Shown here in pieces: positions 1 through 9,153 of a stretch of 64,000 nt of DNA (its first letter is position 1; every line of letters starts with the position of its first letter). A model generated the notes under the pieces. That model worked only from the letters and a program-made list of their open reading frames with translations, did not search any database and had not been told where the DNA came from. This DNA is from Devosia sp. Root685. Lineage in GTDB: Bacteria; Pseudomonadota; Alphaproteobacteria; Rhizobiales; Devosiaceae. The position numbers were made by a program, and so were the translations under genes. Location of the stretch: the NCBI RefSeq assembly GCF_001427875.1, contig NZ_LMHK01000001.1, positions 374,871 through 438,870 on the forward strand, written 5' to 3'.

Positions 1-1
1 C

Positions 2-1414
2 AATATCACCGTCGATCAGGCCGGCTTTGACGCCGCCATGGCGCAGCAGAAGGCCGAGGCCCGCAAAAACTGGGCCGGTTCGGGTGAAGCCACCACCGAC
101 ACGGTCTGGTACGGCCTTGCCGACAAGCTCGGCCCGACCGAATTCCTTGGCTACGAAACCGAGACCGCCGAAGGTGAAATCAAGGTTTTGCTTGTCGATG
201 GCGCCGAAGTCGCTTCGATCGCTGCGGGCCAGGAAGGCGTCGTCGTCGTCAACCAAACCCCGTTCTATGGCGAGAGCGGCGGCCAGGTCGGCGATTCCGG
301 CGTCATCAAGGGCGAAGGCTTTGCCGCCGAAGTTTTGGACACCGGCAAGCACCACGGCGTTTTCAGCCACAAGGTGAAGGTCACCGAGGGCACGCTCAAG
401 CTCGGGCAAGCCGTCGAACTGATCGTCGATCACGAGCGCCGGTCCTCGATCCGCTCCAACCATTCGGCCACCCACCTGTTGCACGAAGCCCTGCGCCTCG
501 TCCTTGGCGACCACGTCGCCCAGAAGGGGTCCATGGTTTCGGCCGATCGGCTGCGCTTCGATTTCGTGCACACCAAGCCGATGACCCCGCAGGAACTGGC
601 TGAAGTCGAAGACATCGCCAACACCATCATCCTCCAGAACACCGCGGTCGAAACGCGGCTGATGGGTGTCGAGGAAGCCAAGGAATCGGGCGCCCGTGCG
701 CTCTTTGGCGAAAAGTACGGCGATGAAGTCCGCGTCGTTTCCATGGGCGAGCCGACCGGCAACGGCCTTGGCTGGTCCGTCGAACTCTGCGGCGGCACCC
801 ATGTGCGCCGTACCGGCGATATTGGGTTGGTGTCCATCGTCACCGAGACGGCTTCGGCTGCCGGCGTCCGCCGCATCGAAGCCCTGACCGGCAAGGCCGC
901 GCGCCATCGCGGCAATACCAATGTCAACATCGTTTCCGCCGCCGCGGGTCTTCTCCGTTCCGGCACCCACGAAGTGCTCGAGCGCATCGAGGCGCTGCAG
1001 AACCAGATCAAGAGCACCGAAAAGGCACTCAGCGATGCCCGCCAGAAGCTGGCGCTCGGCGGCAGCGGCGAAGGCGGCAGTGCCACCGAGACCGTCAATG
1101 GCGTCACCTTTGTCGGCCGTGTCGTCGAAGGCGTCGCTGCCAAAGACATCAAGACCGTCGTCGATGCCGAAAAGAAGCGCATCGGCTCGGGCGTCGTCGT
1201 CATCGTGCTCAAGGGCGAAGACGGTAAGGGCACCGTCGCGATCGGGGTCACCGACGATCTCACCGGCCGCTATGCTGCCGGCACGCTGATCAAATCGGCG
1301 ACTGCTGCGCTTGGCGGCCAGGGTGGCGGCGGCCGTCCCGACATGGCCCAGGGCGGCGGACCCGACGCAACCAAGGCTGACGATGCCGTCGCGGCAATCC
1401 GTGCGCTGATCTAA
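2..1414 (+). CDS. alaS: Alanine--tRNA ligase, C-terminal part (5' truncated by window edge)
   Basis: The reading frame is already open at base 2, so only the last 470 or so residues are present. The product charges tRNA-Ala with alanine in the cytoplasm and clears mischarged Ser/Gly. The visible part holds the editing domain with its zinc-site motifs ([10 protein letters not shown], then CGGTH) and the C-Ala domain with the glycine-rich [12 protein letters not shown] segment typical of AlaRS C-termini. The catalytic N-terminal half lies outside the window. The frame is intact to a TAA stop and ends in the usual family C-terminus. The ATG at 38 is internal, not the start. Identification is certain. 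Confidence 0.97.
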   Translation, partial: NITVDQAGFDAAMAQQKAEARKNWAGSGEATTDTVWYGLADKLGPTEFLGYETETAEGEIKVLLVDGAEVASIAAGQEGVVVVNQTPFYGESGGQVGDSGVIKGEGFAAEVLDTGKHHGVFSHKVKVTEGTLKLGQAVELIVDHERRSSIRSNHSATHLLHEALRLVLGDHVAQKGSMVSADRLRFDFVHTKPMTPQELAEVEDIANTIILQNTAVETRLMGVEEAKESGARALFGEKYGDEVRVVSMGEPTGNGLGWSVELCGGTHVRRTGDIGLVSIVTETASAAGVRRIEALTGKAARHRGNTNVNIVSAAAGLLRSGTHEVLERIEALQNQIKSTEKALSDARQKLALGGSGEGGSATETVNGVTFVGRVVEGVAAKDIKTVVDAEKKRIGSGVVVIVLKGEDGKGTVAIGVTDDLTGRYAAGTLIKSATAALGGQGGGGRPDMAQGGGPDATKADDAVAAIRALI

Positions 1415-1444
1415 TTGGCGCACGGTGATCCGTGCGCTGATCTA
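1397..1444 (+). repeat. Short direct repeat of the alaS 3' end
   Basis: A 17-base sequence, ATCCGTGCGCTGATCTA, occurs at 1397-1413, where it encodes the last alaS codons up to the stop, and again at 1428-1444 in the downstream spacer. The period is 31 bases. This looks like a small tandem duplication that copied the gene terminus into the spacer. The second copy is untranslated. Confidence 0.8.
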
Positions 1445-1473
1445 GTCAGCGCCGATCGATGTTCGGATAGTGC

Positions 1474-1496
1474 AAGCCGCGGTCATGCCGCGGCTT
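1474..1496 (+). terminator. alaS: Probable terminator after alaS
   Basis: A perfect 9-bp stem (AAGCCGCGG / CCGCGGCTT) with a 5-base loop lies 60 bases after the alaS stop. The right arm ends in TTT followed by CGC, so the T-tract is short. It separates alaS from the opposing permease gene. Confidence 0.6.
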
Positions 1497-1544
1497 TCGC
1501 ATTTGGGACGCTCGATGCTAACAGTCTGCTAACCCAAGCCCGCC

Positions 1545-2429
1545 CTATTCGCCGATACGGAAGAAGAAAACACGCGGCTTCCAGCGGATCGGCCGCTTTT
1601 CGCTCAGCACGTTCATGAGCCCCGCGCCAACCACGATCAACATGCCGACAATGGCGATCCAGTCCGGATATTCGCCAAAGAACATTGCCCCAAAAAGGAT
1701 GGCCCAGATCAGCTGGCTATATTGAACCGGGGCGATGAGATTGGCCGGCGTCTGCTTGCTTGCCTGGATCAGCAACAGGCCGCCAATGCCACCGAGAAGG
1801 CCGATCCCGAGCAGAATGACCAGTTGTTCCAGCGAGGGGATGACGAAGGTCGGGACCATCAGTATCGCATTGAAAATGCCCGAATAAAGCACCTGCAGGC
1901 CGACAAGGCTGACCTTGCGCTCCCTGGGCGCCACGTGCCGCAGAACAGTCGTCGTCACCGCGCCGAGCACGGCCGCGATCATCATCACGTAGTGCCCCAG
2001 TTCCAGCTCGCGCAGGCCCGGCCGGATCACCAGTACAACGCCCAGAAAGCTGATGAACAGCAATACCCAGCGGTGCACGGCCACGAATTCGCGCAGCAGC
2101 AGTACCGAGAGCAGCGTCACGAACAAAGGCGTTGTAAAGCCAATGGCATAGACATCGGCAAAGGGAATGTGGGTGAAGGCGAACATCACGCAAGCGGTGC
2201 CGAGAATCGCCGTCGTGCAGCGCAAATGCACCAGATAGGGGTGGTGCAGCTTGTAGATATCGCGCCAGCGCTCGCCGCGCTTGGTCAGCATGGCCGGGAT
2301 GATCGAGAAGCTGGTGGTGAAAAAGGCGATCTCGAAGACCGACATGGACGGGCCCGTGGCCTTGATCAGGGCGTCGGACACGGAAAAAACGGCATAGGCC
2401 AAAAAGGCCAGAATGACGCCGACGGGCAT
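1545..2429 (-). CDS. EamA-type DMT-superfamily permease
   Basis: An inner-membrane protein of 294 residues with about ten hydrophobic helices arranged as two repeated five-helix halves, the normal size and layout of EamA drug/metabolite transporters. It begins MPVGVILAFLAYAVFSVSDA, characteristic of the family's first helix. The substrate cannot be read from sequence; relatives export amino acids, metabolites or drugs. It lies downstream of the GDPD gene on the same strand with a 91-base gap, so co-transcription is possible but not shown. Confidence 0.88.
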   Translation of the reverse strand: MPVGVILAFLAYAVFSVSDALIKATGPSMSVFEIAFFTTSFSIIPAMLTKRGERWRDIYKLHHPYLVHLRCTTAILGTACVMFAFTHIPFADVYAIGFTTPLFVTLLSVLLLREFVAVHRWVLLFISFLGVVLVIRPGLRELELGHYVMMIAAVLGAVTTTVLRHVAPRERKVSLVGLQVLYSGIFNAILMVPTFVIPSLEQLVILLGIGLLGGIGGLLLIQASKQTPANLIAPVQYSQLIWAILFGAMFFGEYPDWIAIVGMLIVVGAGLMNVLSEKRPIRWKPRVFFFRIGE

Positions 2430-2520
2430 CGCGGTACCACGAAAGTCAGAAATGGGAGCATTCGAGCGGGAATAGCGTTACCATACAAGCCATTTTCCCG
2501 TCCGTCATGACAATACGGCG

Positions 2521-3507
2521 CTAGTTCGCCCAGATTCCGCGCCCCAGCGCCGGCCCGATCACTTCGATGCGGTTGGTCCAGACATAGCCGGAGAAATCCC
2601 CGGGTACTTGTTCGAGTGTTATGATGTCGTCGATGCCGGCCGTGCCGGGATCGCCGGCGCCATAAGGCCCGAGCAGAATGACTTCGCTGCCGGCATCTTC
2701 GAGCCGGGCGAGAAGGAGGTTTGGCCAGCCCCAGAGGAAGGGCGCGACATTGATGGGAATCATCACCTGCGTGTTTTTGCACGCCCCCGGCACCACCCCG
2801 GCCCAGCCGAGGAGTTCGTATTGTACAAGGCAGTCGAGAAGACCGCGCCGCGACCAGACGTGGAGACCATCGATCAGCTCGGCGGCGCGAAAGGTTGGTT
2901 CATCGCCGCCATAGGCGCCCCAGACGGTGGGGCGCCATTCGGGATGATCCGTAAGCAGAGCTGCGAGGATGTCGCCCTCGCGGGCTTCCCGGCTTTTGAA
3001 ATTGATGAGGAATTTTTCCTGGGGAAGGGCGGCGAAAACCTCTTTTAATTCAGGTATTTGCCCTGAGAATTTACCGCGGAACGGATAGGTTTCACCGCCG
3101 TCGGCAGTATAGCCATAGCCGATGTCGAGCGCCTTGAGTTCGGCCATGCTGTGGCCGCGGGTTTCGCCCATGCCTTCGGTGCGGCAATCGACTGCCCAGT
3201 CATGCATCACGGCAAACTGGCCGTCGATGGTTGGGTGCACGTCGAGTTCGACGATATCGGCCCCGGCGGCAAAGGCCGCCTGCATGGAAGCTATTGTATT
3301 CTCTAGATAATCATGACGCGGCGGATCGATTCTTTGGGCTGTGCAGGCGTCGTTTTCGAGGTCCGCCCGGTCAAAAGTCTGGTGCACGCCACGATGGGCG
3401 ATCAGCCTGATGCCGCCGCCCTCCGGCATCGATACACGCCAACTCGCATTGAATAGATAGACTCCGGCAACCAGCGCCACCGGCAATAGCAGCCATCTTT
3501 TCCGCAC
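2521..3507 (-). CDS. Glycerophosphodiester phosphodiesterase family protein, membrane anchored
   Basis: The GDPD fold is indicated by IAHRG near the N-terminus, then ELDVHPTIDG and AVMHDW, which carry the metal-binding Glu/Asp and catalytic His residues of the family. GDPD enzymes release glycerol-3-phosphate from deacylated phospholipids. A single N-terminal hydrophobic helix (WLLLPVALVAGVYLF) suggests a periplasm-facing anchored enzyme. I chose a GTG start at 3507 because GGGGGAGAG stands 8 bases upstream; the in-frame ATG at 3558 would add 17 residues without a good ribosome site. The protein has 328 residues from the GTG. Substrate is unknown. Confidence 0.87.
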   Translation of the reverse strand: MRKRWLLLPVALVAGVYLFNASWRVSMPEGGGIRLIAHRGVHQTFDRADLENDACTAQRIDPPRHDYLENTIASMQAAFAAGADIVELDVHPTIDGQFAVMHDWAVDCRTEGMGETRGHSMAELKALDIGYGYTADGGETYPFRGKFSGQIPELKEVFAALPQEKFLINFKSREAREGDILAALLTDHPEWRPTVWGAYGGDEPTFRAAELIDGLHVWSRRGLLDCLVQYELLGWAGVVPGACKNTQVMIPINVAPFLWGWPNLLLARLEDAGSEVILLGPYGAGDPGTAGIDDIITLEQVPGDFSGYVWTNRIEVIGPALGRGIWAN

Positions 3508-3676
3508 GATTCTCTCTCCCCCAAAGATCAGATGCACGACATAGGCAAACTCTGGCAAGATTGCGCCGAAATCTGCCGCCTGCGGGCATGAACATCGCGT
3601 TCATTCCGCTTTCAGGCGCCAAGAGGCTAGCTGGGTTCGCGCGGCCCGAGGGCTGCAGTGTTGGAGGGCTATCACT

Positions 3677-5362
3677 ATGCAGTTCTGGAAGAAATTTGCC
3701 TTGGGCGCCGTGGCGGCCATCGGCATGGCTTTGCCGGCCATGGCCGCAGAACGCGCCGTCATCGTGCTCGATGGATCGGGCTCGATGTGGGCGCAGATCG
3801 ATGGCAAGGCGCGTATCACCATAGCGCGTGAAACCCTGGCCTCGGTGCTCGCCGATTTGCCCGATGATCTTGAGCTGGGCTTCATGACCTATGGTCATCG
3901 CGAAAAGGGCAATTGCGGCGATATCGAAATGCTGGTCGAGCCGGCGGCCGGCACCGGCCCCGCGATTGCCGCCGCTGCCGAAAAAATCAATCCCAAGGGC
4001 ATGACGCCGATCTCGGACGCGGTGCGGCTGGCGGCCGAAGACCTGCGGTTCACCGAGGAAAAGGCGACGGTAATCCTGATCACCGATGGCCTCGAAACCT
4101 GCGAGGTCGATCCCTGCAAATTGGCAACCGAACTTGAAGGGCAGGGGATCGACTTTACCACCCATGTGCTCGGCTTTGGCCTCTCGGACGAGGAGGGGCA
4201 AGAGGTTGCATGCCTCGCCGAAAATACCGGCGGCCAATACCTGTCCGCCGCCGATGGTGCTGGCCTTGTTGATGCGTTGACGAGGACCGTAGCGCAGGTG
4301 GTTCAGGCCGAACCTGAGCCTAAACCGGCCCCCGAGCCCGCGCCCGAACGGGTAACGGCTTACAACCTCAAGCCAACCGTATCCTTCGCCGAGGGCGGTC
4401 CGGATATCGTTGACGAGACGCACGACATTGTCTGGAGCTGGTACAAACCAAATGCCGAAGGTGGCGAGGGCGAATATATCGGCACCGGCTACTATTCGAA
4501 TTTTGAGGGCGCGCTGGAGCCCGGCAAATACATCCTCAAGGTCGAGATAGGTTCGGCGGCAACGACCCAGCCGATCACCATCCAGGATGGCAAGGTGGCC
4601 AAACCGCACTTCGTGCTCAACGCGGCGATCCTGAAGCTGCATCCGATGTCGAGCGAGGGCGCCGAAGTTTCCGAAGACGCGTCGACCGAGATCAAACTCA
4701 ATGGCGAATATCTGGCCTATGACTATGGCGATGTGGACATTGTGGTCCCGGCGGGTGCGCTCGAAGCCATTGTAACCATTGGCGAAGCCTCGGTCAGCCG
4801 CACATACAATCCCAAGGCGGGCGAAACCATCGACGAGGACGTTATCCTCGGCACCGGCGTCGTGTTCTTCAGCACGGAATATGCGCCCGGTGCCAAGGTC
4901 GAGGACGACATCTTCATGGAAATTTTCGAGGCAAAGGTGGCGCTCGATGGTACCCGCAAATCTGTCGCCTATGGCTACAATGGCGAGCAGAATTACGAGC
5001 TGCCGGCCGGCGATTATGTGATGGATTACAAGCTCGGTGGCACCCGCGGGCAGGTTCCGTTCAGTGTCGCGACAGCCGAGCGCACCGATGTCCCGGTGCT
5101 GCTGGATGCCGGTGTGCTCTCGATCGTCACGCCGAGCGACGAGTATGTCGAAATCTTCAGCGCCGCCAAGGACATCGCCGGGAATCGCCAGTCCTTCGAC
5201 TATGGCTATGGCCCCAATTTTCAGACCACGCTGGCGGCTGGCGACTACATGGTCCTCAGCAAGAAAGCGGATGTCGAAAGTGAAACGCCGGTGACGATCA
5301 AGGCGGGCGAACGGTTCGAGTTGACGATCGAGGCCGCGGCGGCTGGCGGGAAGAAGAAGTAG
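3677..5362 (+). CDS. Secreted VWA-domain protein with C-terminal beta repeats
   Basis: 561 residues. Residues 1-23 form a signal peptide ending AMA. The VWA domain follows directly, with a complete MIDAS metal site: DGSGS at 32-36, the Thr of GMTPISDA and the Asp of ITDGLETC. After a Pro/Glu linker (about residues 212-226) comes a long region of beta-rich modules. Two of these clearly resemble each other (EIFEAK...YGYN...PAGDY and EIFSAAK...YGYG...AAGDY). VWA proteins of this kind bind ligands or partners in the periplasm or at the surface; the partner here is unknown. GGAGGG precedes the ATG. It is transcribed away from the GDPD gene. Confidence 0.85.
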   Translation: MQFWKKFALGAVAAIGMALPAMAAERAVIVLDGSGSMWAQIDGKARITIARETLASVLADLPDDLELGFMTYGHREKGNCGDIEMLVEPAAGTGPAIAAAAEKINPKGMTPISDAVRLAAEDLRFTEEKATVILITDGLETCEVDPCKLATELEGQGIDFTTHVLGFGLSDEEGQEVACLAENTGGQYLSAADGAGLVDALTRTVAQVVQAEPEPKPAPEPAPERVTAYNLKPTVSFAEGGPDIVDETHDIVWSWYKPNAEGGEGEYIGTGYYSNFEGALEPGKYILKVEIGSAATTQPITIQDGKVAKPHFVLNAAILKLHPMSSEGAEVSEDASTEIKLNGEYLAYDYGDVDIVVPAGALEAIVTIGEASVSRTYNPKAGETIDEDVILGTGVVFFSTEYAPGAKVEDDIFMEIFEAKVALDGTRKSVAYGYNGEQNYELPAGDYVMDYKLGGTRGQVPFSVATAERTDVPVLLDAGVLSIVTPSDEYVEIFSAAKDIAGNRQSFDYGYGPNFQTTLAAGDYMVLSKKADVESETPVTIKAGERFELTIEAAAAGGKKK

Positions 5363-5368
5363 AGAAAA

Positions 5369-5476
5369 ACCCCCACCTAACCTCCCCCTGGTAGGGGGAG
5401 GGACAGATTTGGGCTCACAGACCCTTCGGCAAACTCGATAAATCCCTCCCCCTACCAGGGGGAGGCTAGGTGGGGG
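5369..5476. repeat. Large imperfect inverted repeat between convergent genes
   Basis: Two arms of about 34 bases (5369-5402 and 5442-5475/6) are reverse complements apart from one substitution and one extra G. They are built from CCCCCACCTAACCTCCCC and TAGGGGGAGGG blocks and separated by about 40 bases. Each arm is itself partly palindromic (CTCCCCCTGGTAGGGGGAG). The element lies in the short spacer between the VWA gene and icd, which converge. It may be a miniature repeat of the BIME type, or it may assist termination. Confidence 0.75.
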
Positions 5477-5487
5477 TAGGCACCAAA

Positions 5488-5516
5488 CAAAAAGGCCGGG
5501 TCTTGCGACCCGGCCT
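5488..5516 (-). terminator. icd: Intrinsic terminator of icd
   Basis: A perfect 10-bp stem (AGGCCGGGTC / GACCCGGCCT) with a TTGC loop. Read on the minus strand it is followed by TTTTTGTTTG, a good T-tract. It lies 28 bases past the icd stop. Confidence 0.88.
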
Positions 5517-5543
5517 CATTCATTTCCGTCCGCTCAGAAAGGC

Positions 5544-6755
5544 TTACGCCATGGCCTTCTGCAGGTTCTGGTCGATGGCGTCGAGGAAGCCGATCGTCGA
5601 GAGCCAAGGCTGATCGGGGCCGACGAGCAGGGACAGGTCCTTGGTCATCTTGCCTTCTTCGATCGTGTCCACGGTGACCTTTTCCAGCGTCGAGGCAAAC
5701 TTGACCAGCGCCGCATTGTCGTCGAGCTTGGCACGGTGGGCGAGGCCACGGGTCCAGGCAAAGATCGAGGCGGTCGAATTGGTCGACGTTTCCTTGCCCT
5801 GCTGGTGCTGGCGGTAGTGACGGGTCACCGTGCCGTGGGCGGCTTCCGATTCGACGATCTTGCCATCGGGCGTTGCCAGAACCGAGGTCATCAGGCCGAG
5901 CGAGCCAAAGCCCTGCGCCACGATGTCGGACTGCACGTCGCCGTCATAGTTCTTGCAAGCCCAGACATAGCCACCGGACCACTTCAGGGCCGAAGCGACC
6001 ATGTCGTCGATCAGGCGGTGCTCGTACCAGATCTTCTTGGCTTCGAACTTTTCCTTGAATTCGGCGTCGTAGATTTCCTGGAAGATGTCCTTGAAGCGGC
6101 CGTCATAGACCTTGAGGATGGTGTTCTTGGTCGAGAGGTACACAGGCACGCCGCGGGCGAGGCCGTAGTTGAAGCTCGAATAGGCGAAATCGCGGATCGA
6201 GGCGTCCTGGTTGTACATGGCCATGGCCACGCCGGCGCCCGGAGCCTGGTAAACTTCGTGCTCGATGACCTTGCCGTCTTCGCCGGTGAACTTGATGGTC
6301 AGCGTGCCCTTGCCGGGGAAGGTGAAGTCGGTGGCGCGGTACTGGTCACCAAAGGCGTGACGGCCGACGATGATCGGCTGGGTCCAGCCAGGAACGAGGC
6401 GCGGTACGTTCTTGCAGATGATGGGCTCGCGGAAGATCACGCCGCCGAGAATGTTGCGGATGGTGCCGTTGGGCGACTTCCACATTTTCTTGAGGCCGAA
6501 TTCCTCGACGCGCTGCTCATCGGGGGTGATGGTCGCGCACTTGATGCCGACGCCATATTCGCGAATGGCATTGGCCGAATCCACGGTCACCTGATCGTTG
6601 GTGGCGTCGCGGTTTTCAATCGAGAGATCATAATACTTGATGTCGAGATCGAGGTAGGGATGGATCAGTTTGTCCTTGATCGCCTGCCAGATGATGCGGG
6701 TCATTTCATCGCCGTCGAGGTCCACCACCGGATTGGCGACTTTGATCTTGCTCAT
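5544..6755 (-). CDS. icd: Isocitrate dehydrogenase [NADP(+)]
   Basis: 403 residues, the size of the homodimeric, eukaryote-like NADP-IDH type common in alphaproteobacteria. It begins [20 protein letters not shown], the family's N-terminus, and contains [10 protein letters not shown] (substrate loop) and [11 protein letters not shown], which carries the cofactor-contact residues. It oxidises isocitrate to 2-oxoglutarate in the TCA cycle, yielding NADPH. GGGAG lies 7 bases before the ATG. It is monocistronic, with a strong terminator downstream. Identification is certain. Confidence 0.97.
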   Translation of the reverse strand: MSKIKVANPVVDLDGDEMTRIIWQAIKDKLIHPYLDLDIKYYDLSIENRDATNDQVTVDSANAIREYGVGIKCATITPDEQRVEEFGLKKMWKSPNGTIRNILGGVIFREPIICKNVPRLVPGWTQPIIVGRHAFGDQYRATDFTFPGKGTLTIKFTGEDGKVIEHEVYQAPGAGVAMAMYNQDASIRDFAYSSFNYGLARGVPVYLSTKNTILKVYDGRFKDIFQEIYDAEFKEKFEAKKIWYEHRLIDDMVASALKWSGGYVWACKNYDGDVQSDIVAQGFGSLGLMTSVLATPDGKIVESEAAHGTVTRHYRQHQQGKETSTNSTASIFAWTRGLAHRAKLDDNAALVKFASTLEKVTVDTIEEGKMTKDLSLLVGPDQPWLSTIGFLDAIDQNLQKAMA

Positions 6756-6874
6756 CGGATAACTCCCTAAGATACCTTGGTTTGGCCCCTCGGCCGGTTT
6801 CGGTTGCCCCTATACCATCACCCGCGAAAAGCGCAAAGACGGGTCGGGCAAGGGGGCATGCCCGCTTGTTGCCT

Positions 6875-7210
6875 CTATTTTTGCGGCAGAGTTTGGACGA
6901 AGCGCAGGCAGCGTTGCAGCCATTCGCCGAGGTCGTCGTCATCCTCGAGCGCATCGCCCGAAACTACCACAAAACCGCCCATGCTGCGCCCGCCCATGTC
7001 CATGATGCTGGCGCCGGAGAGGGCCAATGCCTCGTCCATCCCGTCCTTGCCAACCCGCGCCAGCAAGCTGCCGTCCTTGAGTGGCACGACCAACATATTG
7101 CCGTGGTACATGAAGGCGATGCCGCCGAACATTCTCTTTTCAAGGCAATGAACGCGCGGCGGCAGCGCGGCCCGGATGCGCTCGGCCAGTTCTTCCGTTG
7201 CCATGCTCAT
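6875..7210 (-). CDS. TfoX N-terminal domain family protein
   Basis: 111 residues. The core KRMFGGIAFMYHGNMLV and the following short beta segments match the TfoX N-terminal domain, a small fold whose role outside competence regulators is unknown. The start at 7210 follows AGGAGG by 7 bases and overlaps the stop of the upstream GFA gene as ATGA, so the two are translationally coupled. The domain is not followed by a TfoX C-terminal domain. Competence function should not be assumed. Confidence 0.85.
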   Translation of the reverse strand: MSMATEELAERIRAALPPRVHCLEKRMFGGIAFMYHGNMLVVPLKDGSLLARVGKDGMDEALALSGASIMDMGGRSMGGFVVVSGDALEDDDDLGEWLQRCLRFVQTLPQK

Positions 7211-7650
7211 GCCTTGTCCTCCTGCCGATACGTCTCGTGCCAGGGCAGGTGGTCGGCTACCAGGTCCCAGTTTTGATAGCTGCGCGAGAAAATCAGCTGG
7301 TTGGGTTTGAACCAGGCATTGTCCCCGGCAAAAATACCCACCGGCACGATGCGCAGTGCTGGGGCGCGCGAGCTTTGGGCAAAGATCGTCGTGCCGCATT
7401 CGGGGCAGAAATGGCGCGTGAAGGTGGCGCCCGAGGCGGCTGGCCGGGAGAACGCCTTGGTGGCGCCGACGACCCGCAGCGCTTCGGTGTGGAACAATGC
7501 AACTGAGGAATGGCCAGCGCCAGTGGCGCGCTGGCAGTTTTCGCAGGAGCAGTGAAACATGGACACGATGCGACCATGCGCATGCAGCACGATGGCTCCA
7601 CAGTCGCAGCGGCCGCTCTGATTGAGTTCGTTCTTGGCTTGGCTGGTCAT
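7207..7650 (-). CDS. GFA-family (glutathione-dependent formaldehyde-activating-like) zinc protein
   Basis: 147 residues with the cysteine pattern of the GFA fold: CDC near the start, CSCENC in the middle and CPECG at about residue 83, which bind zinc in family members. Only a minority of the family act on S-hydroxymethylglutathione, so a formaldehyde role is unproven. It is the first gene of a two-gene unit with the TfoX-like gene, and is divergent from the GNAT gene at 7741. Confidence 0.87.
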   Translation of the reverse strand: MTSQAKNELNQSGRCDCGAIVLHAHGRIVSMFHCSCENCQRATGAGHSSVALFHTEALRVVGATKAFSRPAASGATFTRHFCPECGTTIFAQSSRAPALRIVPVGIFAGDNAWFKPNQLIFSRSYQNWDLVADHLPWHETYRQEDKA

Positions 7651-7740
7651 TTTATGAGGCTCGCATGCGGCCCGCGGCGCTGCAAGTCTTGCCAGAAGGC
7701 GCGTGGTCGAGGAAACTCCCGCGCCAAAACGAGGAGCCTC

Positions 7741-8304
7741 ATGGCTTTTTTCCCCGACCTGCCGATCACCACGCCGCGCCTGACACTTCGCCCGTTTACC
7801 CGCGGCGATGTCGACGCTGTTCTGGACTATCGCAGCCGGGAAGACGTGGCGCTCTATCTCTTCGATGCGCCCCTTAGTCGCGAGGAATGTGCGCTGGCCA
7901 TTCAGCAGCGCATTTTGCAGACCAGTTGGTCGGCCGAGGACGACAAGATCGTGCTGGCGGCCGTGGTGACCGAGTCGGATACGCTGATCGGAGAAATGTC
8001 GCTGATCCTACGCTCCGAGGATGCGAGACAGGGCGAAATCGGCTGGATTTTTCATCCGGATCATCACGGACGGGGTTATGCGACCGAGGCCGCCAGCGCG
8101 CTCTTTGATCTCGGCTTTCAAGGGGCTGATCTTCATCGCATTTTTGCCCGTTGCGACGCGCGTAACGACTCGTCATGGCGGCTGATGGAACGCCTGGGCA
8201 TGCGACGCGAGGCACATTTTCGCGAGCACGCGCTGTTCAAGGGTGATTGGGACGAGGAATTCGTCTATGCTGTACTTCGTCGCGAATGGCGTAACGGCGG
8301 TTGA
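7741..8304 (+). CDS. GNAT N-acetyltransferase (RimJ/RimL type), copy 1
   Basis: 187 residues. It starts PDLPITTPRLTLRPF, the opening strand of RimJ/RimL acetyltransferases. The acetyl-CoA loop follows HPDHHGRGYATEA (the Q/RxxGxG/A-type motif) and the domain ends with a typical ERLGMRREAHFRE segment. Such enzymes acetylate amino groups of proteins, antibiotics or small molecules; the target here is unknown. ATG at 7741 follows GAGGAG. The next gene is a clear paralogue sharing the C-terminal REHALF-GxWDEE block. Confidence 0.88.
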   Translation: MAFFPDLPITTPRLTLRPFTRGDVDAVLDYRSREDVALYLFDAPLSREECALAIQQRILQTSWSAEDDKIVLAAVVTESDTLIGEMSLILRSEDARQGEIGWIFHPDHHGRGYATEAASALFDLGFQGADLHRIFARCDARNDSSWRLMERLGMRREAHFREHALFKGDWDEEFVYAVLRREWRNGG

Positions 8305-8497
8305 GCCGTAGTCGATTTTGTCGCGTTTTCCCTAGGTCTGTAGCGCCCGAGTCTTGCCGTTTGGCCGACCCGCGAGAGCGCTTTGTTCCCTCGCCTTTGA
8401 AATACAAATTTCATTAACGATGGCAGGAACTCCCGACCCGGCGTGCCGTTGTCTGCCTAGAGCGTTCAATCAGCTACACGGAGGGGTATTGACCATC

Positions 8498-9094
8498 ATG
8501 ACCGGACTCGAATTTCCCTTGGCCACCGAACGCCTGCAATTGCGGCACTTTGAGCGTGCCGATGTGGCGCTTGTCGGCCGCTATCACATGCTGCCGGCGG
8601 TGCAGCGCTATCTGGTGCGGCCCACGCGATATCCCGAAGATGTTGCCGCTGCGGTGGAAATCATGCGTGGCCAGGTCTGCTTGCAGCGTCCTGGCGATAC
8701 GCTGACGCTCGCCATGCAGCGCAAGGGCGATAAGGCGGTGCTGGGACACGTGTCGCTGCATTGGTCTGATGCGACGGCGGGCCAGGGCGAGCTGCTTTTC
8801 GCCATTGATCCCGCCTATGCGGGCAATGGCTTTCTCACCGAAGCACTGACGGCGATGTTCGATCTGGCCTTTGGCCACTATCGTATTCACCGGGTTTTCG
8901 TGCGATGTGACGGCCGCAATCATCATTCCGCCAAGCTGATGCAAAAACTCGGCATGCGGCTTGAAGCGCATTATCGTGAACATGCGCTGTTTCAGGGCGA
9001 GTGGGACGAGGAATTGCACTTCGCCATTCTCGATCGCGAATGGCAGGCTTCGTCCAAGGTTCATCCGCTTCCCTTGCGTGAACGCGTCGCCTGA
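8498..9094 (+). CDS. GNAT N-acetyltransferase (RimJ/RimL type), copy 2
   Basis: 198 residues. It opens FPLATERLQLRHFERADVAL and has the acetyl-CoA loop DPAYAGNGFLTEA. Its end (REHALFQGEWDEELHFAILD) closely matches the preceding gene's, so the two are tandem paralogues that have diverged mainly in the N-terminal, substrate-binding half. The ATG at 8498 lies 11 bases after GGAGGGG. The 193-base gap between the copies contains no gene I can support. Confidence 0.87.
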   Translation: MTGLEFPLATERLQLRHFERADVALVGRYHMLPAVQRYLVRPTRYPEDVAAAVEIMRGQVCLQRPGDTLTLAMQRKGDKAVLGHVSLHWSDATAGQGELLFAIDPAYAGNGFLTEALTAMFDLAFGHYRIHRVFVRCDGRNHHSAKLMQKLGMRLEAHYREHALFQGEWDEELHFAILDREWQASSKVHPLPLRERVA

Positions 9095-9153
9095 TTTGCC
9101 CGAGGCGCACATTTGCGCTATGCCGCCCGCCAGTTTGGCTGGATGGCGGCAAA

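Noticed and set aside
3371-4642. A 423-codon open frame on the minus strand across the GDPD/VWA junction
   Set aside because: It overlaps the signal peptide and MIDAS coding part of the VWA gene and the 5' end of GDPD, both better supported.
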